A DNA stretch of 64,000 bases from Chlorobiaceae bacterium (lineage in GTDB: Bacteria; Bacteroidota; Chlorobiia; Chlorobiales; Chlorobiaceae): NCBI GenBank assembly GCA_013334865.1, contig JAAXWS010000013.1, forward strand, positions 1 to 64,000, in the 5' to 3' direction. Shown here piece by piece: positions 58,162-64,000 of the stretch. How positions within the stretch are numbered: the first letter of the stretch is position 1; each line of letters opens with the position of its first letter. The notes beneath the pieces were generated by a model. The model was not told the origin of the DNA. It saw nothing but the letters and a program-made list of their open reading frames with translations, and did no database searches. A program made the position numbers and the translations under genes.

Positions 58162-60924
58162 ATGGCCATAGAGGAAAAGCAGATAAGGTACCGGATCAGT
58201 GATATAGCCAGGGAGCTGCAGGTCAGCCCTCAGGAAGTCCTGCATTTCGTCAAGCAGGAAGGGGGTAAGGTAGCTTCCACCTCCTCCATGGTGGAAGAAG
58301 ATATGCGCGGCCAGATTTACGGTCATTTCAGCCAGGAGAAGAAGCAGGTTGACGAGACCCGGAAGATCAGGGCGGAAAAACAGAAGCGCCTGACAAGGCT
58401 CGAAGAGCAGTCAAGGAAGGCCTACGAGAAGGAGCAGCAGCTCCAGGAGACCCTGAGCAGCGGCGTCGTGGTTCCCCATGCCGCCGAAACGAAGCGTGAG
58501 GCTCACGTCGAGGTGTTCAGGCCGGTTGTCCCGGAACCTGCCATCGTCGAGGCGGCCCCAGCTCCGGCTCCGGTTGAGCTCGAGGCGGTCCCTGTCGTGG
58601 TTGCCCCGGTTCCGGAACAGCCGGAGCTGGTCACCACCGAACCCGAGTCTGTCGCTGCCGAGGTCGAGGCCAAAGCCGGGATAGAGCAGGAGGCCGGCGG
58701 CCCTCTTGTCCAGACCCTTCCCGAATCCATGAACACCTACGAGGCTCCGCAGAAGATCGGCGGCCTGACGGTGCTCGGCACCATCGAGGTGCTCAGCGAG
58801 GCCGAACGCAAGAAGAAGGCCCGCAAGAAGAACTTCAGGGAGAAGGCCGACGAACTCAAGGACGAGTTCGAGGGCGCCGGAAGCGCAGCAAAGACCGAAG
58901 ATGGAGAAGAGGTCCAGAAGCGCGCCCCCAAGGCCGCCGGTACCGGCGAGGCAGGGGGTTCCGTGGAAGACCTTTCCAAGAAGAAGAAGGGCAAGAAAAA
59001 GAAGAAGCCCGAGGTCGACGACAAGGTCATTTCGCAGAACATCAAGAACACGATCAGCGGCATGGACGACAGCGGCAGTTCCGCTTCGCGCCAGAAGTTC
59101 CGCAAGATCCGCCGGATGGAACGCGAGCGGGAGTACGAGGAGGCGGAGGCGATCCGCGAGGCCGAACGTTCGATCATCCGCGTGACCGAATACGCTTCGC
59201 CGCACGAACTGGCCGAGCTTATGGGCGTCACGGCCAAGGAGATCATCCAGAAGTGCTTCTCCCTTGGCAAGTTCGTCACGATCAACCAGCGCCTTGACAA
59301 GGAGTCCATCGAGCTGATCATGCTCGAGTTCGGTTTCGATGCCGAGTTCATCTCCGAGATCGAGGCCACCTCGGTCGAGGAGCTGGTGGACAACCCCGAG
59401 GACCTGCAGACCCGACCGCCGGTGGTGACCATCATGGGCCACGTCGACCACGGCAAGACCTCGCTGCTCGACTATATCAGGCGAAGCAACGTGGTCGCCG
59501 GCGAGTCCGGCGGCATCACGCAGCATATCGGCGCATACGAGGTTAACGTCGATGGCGACCGCCACATCACCTTCCTCGACACGCCGGGCCATGAAGCCTT
59601 CACGGCCATGCGTGCCCGCGGCGCCCAGGTGACCGACATCGTCATCCTCGTGGTGGCGGCCGACGACAGCGTCATGCCCCAGACCATCGAGGCGATCAAC
59701 CACGCCAAGGCGGCCGGCGTGCCGATCGTCGTGGCGCTGAACAAGATCGACAAGCCGGAAGCCAACCCCGAGAAGATCAAGACGCAGCTTTCCGAAGCCG
59801 GCGTGCTGGTCGAGGACTGGGGCGGCGAGTACCAGTGCCAGGAGATCTCCGCCAAGAAGGGCCTCAACATCAAGGAGCTCATGGACAAGGTGCTGACCGA
59901 GGCCGAAATCCGCGAACTCAAGGGCAACTTCTCCAGGGAGGTCCCTGCGAGCGGCATCATTGTGGAGTCCGAGCTCGACAAGGGCAAGGGCGTCGTCTCG
60001 ACCGTCCTGGTGCAGCGCGGCTTCCTGAAGGTCGGCGACCCGTTTGTCGCCGGAAACACGATGGGCAAGGTCCGGGCGCTCATGGACGAGCGTGGCAAGA
60101 GGATACCCGAAGCCGGTCCGTCCCGCCCGGTACGCGTGCTCGGCTTCGAAGACCTGCCGCAGTCCGGTGACGCATTGACGGTCATGGTCTCGGACCGCGA
60201 GGCCCGCGACGTCGCGCAGAAGCGCCAGGTGATCCGCCGCGAGCACGAGTTCCGCCGCAGCACCCGCGTCAAGCTCGACAGCATCGCCCGCCAGATCAAG
60301 GAGGGGCTCAAGAAGGAGCTCAGCGTCATCATCAAGGCCGATACCGACGGCTCGATCCAGGCGCTTGCCGACGGCCTCATGAAGATCCACAACGAAGAGG
60401 TGAAGGTGCAGATCATCCACCAGGGTGTGGGCCAGATCACCGAGACCGACGTGCTGCTTGCCGCGGCTTCGGACGCCATCATCATCGGCTTCAGGGTCAG
60501 GCCGAACGTCAACGCCAAGAAGCTGGCCGAGAAGGAGGACCTCGATGTCCGCTTCTACAGCGTCATCTACCACGTGCTTGAGGATGTCGAGAAGGCCCTC
60601 GAGGGCATGCTCTCACCCGAGCTGCACGAGGAGAGCCTCGGATCGATCGAGATCCGCCAGGTCTTCAGGGTGCCCAAGGTCGGCAACGTCGGCGGCTGCT
60701 ACGTGCTCGATGGCAAGGTCTTCCGCGACTCCAAGATCCGCCTGCTGCGCGACGGCGTGCAGATCTTCGACGGCCAGCTCGATTCGCTCAAGCGCTTCAG
60801 GGACGACGTCAAGGAGGTCGATGCCGGTTACGAGTGCGGCCTCAGCATCAAGGGGTACGACGACATCAAGGTGGGCGACATCGTCGAGGCCTACAAGATC
60901 GTCGAGAAGAAACGCAAACTCTGA
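58162..60924 (+). CDS. infB: Translation initiation factor IF-2
   Basis: 920 aa. N-terminal IF2-N helix (RYRISDIARELQVSPQEVL), a long acidic/alanine- and proline-rich linker (about 100-220), and a second IF2-N region near 330-395. The GTPase starts near 425 with GHVDHGKTSLLD, then FLDTPGHEAF and ALNKIDKPEANPE. It places initiator tRNA on the 30S subunit. ATG at 58162 follows GGGAGAAGG. Confidence 0.97.
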   Translation: MAIEEKQIRYRISDIARELQVSPQEVLHFVKQEGGKVASTSSMVEEDMRGQIYGHFSQEKKQVDETRKIRAEKQKRLTRLEEQSRKAYEKEQQLQETLSSGVVVPHAAETKREAHVEVFRPVVPEPAIVEAAPAPAPVELEAVPVVVAPVPEQPELVTTEPESVAAEVEAKAGIEQEAGGPLVQTLPESMNTYEAPQKIGGLTVLGTIEVLSEAERKKKARKKNFREKADELKDEFEGAGSAAKTEDGEEVQKRAPKAAGTGEAGGSVEDLSKKKKGKKKKKPEVDDKVISQNIKNTISGMDDSGSSASRQKFRKIRRMEREREYEEAEAIREAERSIIRVTEYASPHELAELMGVTAKEIIQKCFSLGKFVTINQRLDKESIELIMLEFGFDAEFISEIEATSVEELVDNPEDLQTRPPVVTIMGHVDHGKTSLLDYIRRSNVVAGESGGITQHIGAYEVNVDGDRHITFLDTPGHEAFTAMRARGAQVTDIVILVVAADDSVMPQTIEAINHAKAAGVPIVVALNKIDKPEANPEKIKTQLSEAGVLVEDWGGEYQCQEISAKKGLNIKELMDKVLTEAEIRELKGNFSREVPASGIIVESELDKGKGVVSTVLVQRGFLKVGDPFVAGNTMGKVRALMDERGKRIPEAGPSRPVRVLGFEDLPQSGDALTVMVSDREARDVAQKRQVIRREHEFRRSTRVKLDSIARQIKEGLKKELSVIIKADTDGSIQALADGLMKIHNEEVKVQIIHQGVGQITETDVLLAAASDAIIIGFRVRPNVNAKKLAEKEDLDVRFYSVIYHVLEDVEKALEGMLSPELHEESLGSIEIRQVFRVPKVGNVGGCYVLDGKVFRDSKIRLLRDGVQIFDGQLDSLKRFRDDVKEVDAGYECGLSIKGYDDIKVGDIVEAYKIVEKKRKL

Positions 60925-60942
60925 GCCGGGGAGGCGCCGACC

Positions 60943-61314
60943 ATGTCGATCAGGACCGATAAAGTCTCGTCGCTCCTCCAGCGGGAGCTGAGCGACATCC
61001 TGCAGAAGGAGCTCCCGCGGAGCGGCCCGCTGGCCACGGTGGTCGAGGTGAAGATTACGCCCGACCTCGGCATCGCCCGGGCCTACATCTCGGTCATCGG
61101 CCCCGACAAGGAGCGGGAAGCCCTCATGGCGCATCTCAAGGATGAGACGAAGAACATCCGCAAGATCCTCTCCTCGAGGATCCGTCACCAGTTCCGTCGT
61201 ATCCCGGAGCTCGAGTTCTACGAGGACCGGCTCTTCGAACAGGCCAGCAGGATCGAGGAGCTGCTCCGTTCGGTGAGGCCCTCTTCGACCGGGGGGACGC
61301 CCGAAGGGGAGTAA
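60943..61314 (+). CDS. rbfA: Ribosome-binding factor A
   Basis: 123 aa. TDKVSSLLQRELSDILQKEL, VVEVKITPDLGIARAYISVI and SSRIRHQFRRIPELEFYED are typical of RbfA, which finishes 16S rRNA 5' end maturation in the cold. ATG at 60943 after GGGGAGG. In the operon between infB and truB. Confidence 0.95.
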   Translation: MSIRTDKVSSLLQRELSDILQKELPRSGPLATVVEVKITPDLGIARAYISVIGPDKEREALMAHLKDETKNIRKILSSRIRHQFRRIPELEFYEDRLFEQASRIEELLRSVRPSSTGGTPEGE

Positions 61315-61341
61315 CCGGCGTCAGTTTCCGGAGCAAGCACC

Positions 61342-62061
61342 ATGACAGCAGCAGCCAACATGCACGTGCTCAGCGACGAGGGCGATTTCCTCCTCGTCGA
61401 CAAGCCGCTCGACTGGACCTCGTTCGACGTGGTCGCCAGGGTACGCGGCGCGTACAAGCGGAACGGCGCGCCGAGGAAAGTCGGCCATTGCGGCACGCTC
61501 GATCCGAAGGCCACCGGCCTGCTGATCCTCGCCACCGGCCGCAAGACCAAGTCCATCGCCTCGCTCGAGGTGCTCGACAAGGAGTACGACGGCGTGATCC
61601 GCCTCGGCGCCCGCACGGCAAGCCACGACACCGAATCACCCGAATACGGCCACTGCGACGCTTCCCGCCTTACGGAAGGGGAGATCAGGGAGGCGGCTGC
61701 CTCCTTTATAGGCCAGCGGCTGCAGCAGCCCCCCATGCATTCCGCCGTCTGGCACAACGGCAAACGCCTCTACGAGCTTGCCCGCCAGGGTCATGAGGTC
61801 AAGGAGCGGAAGTCCCGTCAGATCGAGGTCTACGGCTTCGAGATCACGGCCGTGTCGCTTCCGGAGGTGCACTTCACCCTGCGGGTCTCGAAAGGGGCTT
61901 ACGTCCGGGTGATCGCGCACGAGTTCGGCGAGCTGCTCGGCGTTGGCGGATACCTGGCGGCGCTCCGCAGGACCGCCATCGGCCAGTACCGGCTCGAGAG
62001 TGCGACGAGCGTCGAGGGAATCGTCGGCCAGATAGGGCTGGCGGCCGCTACAGAAGGGTAA
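61342..62061 (+). CDS. truB: tRNA pseudouridine(55) synthase
   Basis: 239 aa. Catalytic D54 in GHCGTLDPKATGLL; LLVDKPLDWTSFDVV is the substrate loop. The C-terminus ends at about residue 239 without the PUA domain of E. coli TruB (about 310 aa), a known short form. ATG at 61342. Confidence 0.94.
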   Translation: MTAAANMHVLSDEGDFLLVDKPLDWTSFDVVARVRGAYKRNGAPRKVGHCGTLDPKATGLLILATGRKTKSIASLEVLDKEYDGVIRLGARTASHDTESPEYGHCDASRLTEGEIREAAASFIGQRLQQPPMHSAVWHNGKRLYELARQGHEVKERKSRQIEVYGFEITAVSLPEVHFTLRVSKGAYVRVIAHEFGELLGVGGYLAALRRTAIGQYRLESATSVEGIVGQIGLAAATEG

Positions 62062-62073
62062 AACTACAGAGGT

Positions 62074-63036
62074 ATGCGTATTCTTGCATTGCACGGCTCG
62101 ACGGTCAGCGACTACCGCTCCGGCAGGGAGGAGGTGTTGCCTGCCCTTCCTTCGGCGGTCACGGTAGGGTCGTACGACGGCCTCCACGTCGGCCACCGGA
62201 AGATCATCTCCGCCGTGGTCGACCAGGCCCGTGAACGGCACCTGAGGAGCGTCGTGGTCACCTTCAAGCCGCATCCGAGGCTGGTGCTCGACAAAAGTTC
62301 TTCCTGCCCTGTCAGGCTGTTGACCACCCTGGAGGAGAAGATCCGCCACCTCGACTCCATGGGCGTCGACCTGCTGCTGGTCGTCCGCTTCGACCATGAG
62401 TTCGCAAGCCGCAGTTCCGGATCATTCATCCGCGAGGTTCTGGTGGGGATGCTCGGCGCACGTCAGGTCGTCGTCGGTTACGACCACGGTTTCGGCCACG
62501 ACCGCAGCGGCAGCGGGGCCACGCTGCAGACGCTGGGCGCCGAGTGCGGCTTCGGGGTCGACGTTGTCGGGGAGGTGCTGGTCGGCGGCGAGCCGGTTTC
62601 GAGCACCCGCATCAGGAAACTGCTCCTCGAGGCGAAGCTCGAGGAGGCCAACGCCTGCCTCGGCGCGCCGTACCCGGTCAGCGGCACGGTCGTGGAGGGG
62701 CGGAAGCTCGGCCGGCAGATCGGTTTCCCGACGGTCAACCTGCATCCCTCCCATCCGTGCAAGCTCCTGCCGGCAAGGGGGGTGTACATCGCGAAGACCT
62801 CGATCGAGGGCAGAGAGTGGCGGGCCATGATGAACATCGGCATCCGTCCTACCGTTTCGAGTGGAGAGGATGTTACGGTCGAAGCGCATATCCTCGGCTG
62901 GACGGGCGACCTTTACGGAAAGGAGCTCAGCTTCACCCTTCTCGAGTACGTCAGGGATGAGCGGCGGTTCGCATCCATCGGGGAGCTGCAGTCGCAGCTC
63001 GAGGAGGATAAAAAAAGGGTGGAGTTATATCCGTAA
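62074..63036 (+). CDS. ribF: Bifunctional riboflavin kinase/FAD synthetase
   Basis: 320 aa. The N-terminal FAD synthetase has VGSYDGLHVGHRKII and VVGYDHGFGHDRSG; the C-terminal kinase has GRKLGRQIGFPTVNL and LLPARGVYIAKT. It turns riboflavin into FMN and FAD. ATG at 62074. Operon position after truB is conserved in many bacteria. Confidence 0.94.
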   Translation: MRILALHGSTVSDYRSGREEVLPALPSAVTVGSYDGLHVGHRKIISAVVDQARERHLRSVVVTFKPHPRLVLDKSSSCPVRLLTTLEEKIRHLDSMGVDLLLVVRFDHEFASRSSGSFIREVLVGMLGARQVVVGYDHGFGHDRSGSGATLQTLGAECGFGVDVVGEVLVGGEPVSSTRIRKLLLEAKLEEANACLGAPYPVSGTVVEGRKLGRQIGFPTVNLHPSHPCKLLPARGVYIAKTSIEGREWRAMMNIGIRPTVSSGEDVTVEAHILGWTGDLYGKELSFTLLEYVRDERRFASIGELQSQLEEDKKRVELYP

Positions 63037-63097
63037 TAATATTATATTGCGGGTCATTTTGTTTCTCGCGTATTTTTAACGTTTTCCATTTACAACC

Positions 63098-63367
63098 ATG
63101 GGTCTGACAAAAGAACACAAAACCGAAATCATCACGAAGTTCGGTGCTTCTGCGACGGATACCGGAAAAGCGGAAGTGCAGGTTGCCCTGTTCAGCCGCA
63201 GGATCGCAGATCTTACCGGTCATCTCCAGCAGCATCCGAAGGACAAGCACTCGCGCCGCGGCCTGCTGATGCTGGTCGGCAAGCGCAAGCGTGTCCTCAA
63301 CTACCTCAAGAACGTCGATATCGAGCGCTACCGCAAGGTGCTGGCCGACCTCGACCTTCGCAAGTAA
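63098..63367 (+). CDS. rpsO: 30S ribosomal protein S15
   Basis: 89 aa, standard length. MGLTKEHKTEIITKFG, DTGKAEVQVALFSRRIADLTGHL and KDKHSRRGLLMLVGKRKRVLNYL are characteristic of the 16S rRNA-binding protein. ATG at 63098, 61 bases after ribF. Confidence 0.98.
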   Translation: MGLTKEHKTEIITKFGASATDTGKAEVQVALFSRRIADLTGHLQQHPKDKHSRRGLLMLVGKRKRVLNYLKNVDIERYRKVLADLDLRK

Positions 63368-63400
63368 TCTTTACAGACGGCTGCATTGCCGCCTGCGCTG

Positions 63401-63420
63401 TGCGGGGTTCATGCCCCGCA
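63401..63420 (+). other. GC-rich hairpin after rpsO
   Basis: TGCGGGG (63401-63407) pairs with CCCCGCA (63414-63420), loop TTCATG. No T-tract follows, so it is more likely a transcript-stabilising or processing hairpin than a terminator. Confidence 0.4.
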
Positions 63421-63455
63421 GGCGAATTTAGCATGAATGTAACAGGGGTGAGAGT

Positions 63456-64000
63456 ATGTTGGAAAGCATGACCGGCTACGGCAGCGCGGAACGAATCGAA
63501 AGTGGCATCAGGGTGCTGGTCGAACTCCGGTCGGTCAACAACCGGTTCGCCGAGATCAGCGTCAAGCTGCCCAGGCAGCTGCTCTCCTTCGAACTGGAGG
63601 TGCGCGAGCTGATCCGCACCAGTTTCCAGAGGGGAAAGATCTCCGCATTCGTCCAGCTTCAGCTCGAAGAGGCCGAACAGCTTCCGCTGACGGTCAACAC
63701 CTCGAAGGTCGGCGGTTACAAGGAGCTGCTCGAGGCGGTCCGCAACGCGGCCGGCATCGAGGCTCCCGTGACGCTCGACCACCTGCTCCGCTTCTCGGAG
63801 ATTTTTGAAACCGACCACTCCATCCTCGAACGGCCCGACGAGATCTGGCCCATTGCGCGACAGACCATGCTCGAGGCGATCGAGAGCCTCAAGGAGATGC
63901 GCCGCAAGGAGGGCGAGGAGCTGGCCGGGGACTTCACGTCGAGGATCGCCGAAATCGAGCAGACCCTCAAAGTCATCAGGGAGATCGCTTCGGACAACCT
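63456..64000 (+). CDS. YicC-family endoribonuclease-like protein (5' part)
   Basis: 181 codons to the window edge. It begins MLESMTGYGSAERIES and has VLVELRSVNNRFAEISVKLP and SFQRGKISAFVQLQ, the N-terminal hallmarks of YicC/YloC proteins, a family with reported RNase activity. The DUF1732 C-terminus lies beyond the window. ATG at 63456 follows a GGGGTGAGAG stretch. Confidence 0.93.
   Translation, partial: MLESMTGYGSAERIESGIRVLVELRSVNNRFAEISVKLPRQLLSFELEVRELIRTSFQRGKISAFVQLQLEEAEQLPLTVNTSKVGGYKELLEAVRNAAGIEAPVTLDHLLRFSEIFETDHSILERPDEIWPIARQTMLEAIESLKEMRRKEGEELAGDFTSRIAEIEQTLKVIREIASDN

Noticed and set aside
58411-60573. 720-codon open frame antisense to infB
   Set aside because: A mirror of infB codons; no motifs and the sense gene is certain.
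61342-62061. TruB shortened by a frameshift
   Set aside because: Short TruB proteins without a PUA domain are known and the stop is followed by a normal ribF start.

Overview
The window looks like chromosomal DNA of a green sulfur bacterium (phylum Chlorobi, Chlorobaculum/Chlorobium type). It is GC-rich, Gram-negative (lipid A acylation, MsbA, heptosyltransferases, TamB), and tightly packed. It has a split, non-sugar PTS, a TrpB2-type tryptophan synthase and a DUF4834-like small protein. The phylum call comes from remembered family resemblance and gene order, not from a search.

Region 1 (1-23.5 kb) is mostly housekeeping. It holds the tail of an epimerase-like gene, a hypothetical gene, clpC, a proline-rich exported protein, trpB2, tRNA-Leu(UAA), thiL, ftsY, a DUF123 nuclease-like gene and pcm. 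After these come a PpiD-like foldase, then on the minus strand ptsI, dnaB, a family 4 uracil-DNA glycosylase, coaBC, tamB and rfaE2, and finally an lpxL-type acyltransferase. Several intergenic gaps carry REP-like hairpins or short repeats.

Region 2 (23.9-39.8 kb) is the most unusual part: one dense, same-strand run of fourteen genes with mostly overlapping ends. It has the frame of a nonulosonic (pseudaminic-like) acid pathway: PseB, PseC, a PseG-like hydrolase, a NeuB/PseI-like synthase and an SpsF-like cytidylyltransferase. The usual PseH acetyltransferase is absent and the NeuB-like protein lacks room for its C-terminal SAF domain. Added are an acetolactate-synthase-like TPP enzyme, an SDR, an ATP-grasp enzyme, a class III aminotransferase, an aldo/keto reductase, two methyltransferase domains (one fused to a degenerate cytidylyltransferase-like domain), a GH57-like protein and a GT52-like transferase. 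My inference is that it makes a modified, possibly branched or aminoacylated, nonulosonic-acid-like sugar that caps the lipooligosaccharide.

Region 3 (39.9-51.3 kb) is LPS core assembly and export: msbA, a plus-strand string of glycosyltransferases ending in waaF, and a converging minus-strand set (DUF5672, GT9, UDP-glucuronate 4-epimerase).

Region 4 (51.5-64 kb) holds a CPBP-family protease, cdsA, a PtsN-like IIA protein, hisS, a glutaredoxin-like protein and the conserved translation/transcription operon rimP-nusA-infB-rbfA-truB-ribF-rpsO, followed by the start of a YicC-family gene cut by the window edge.
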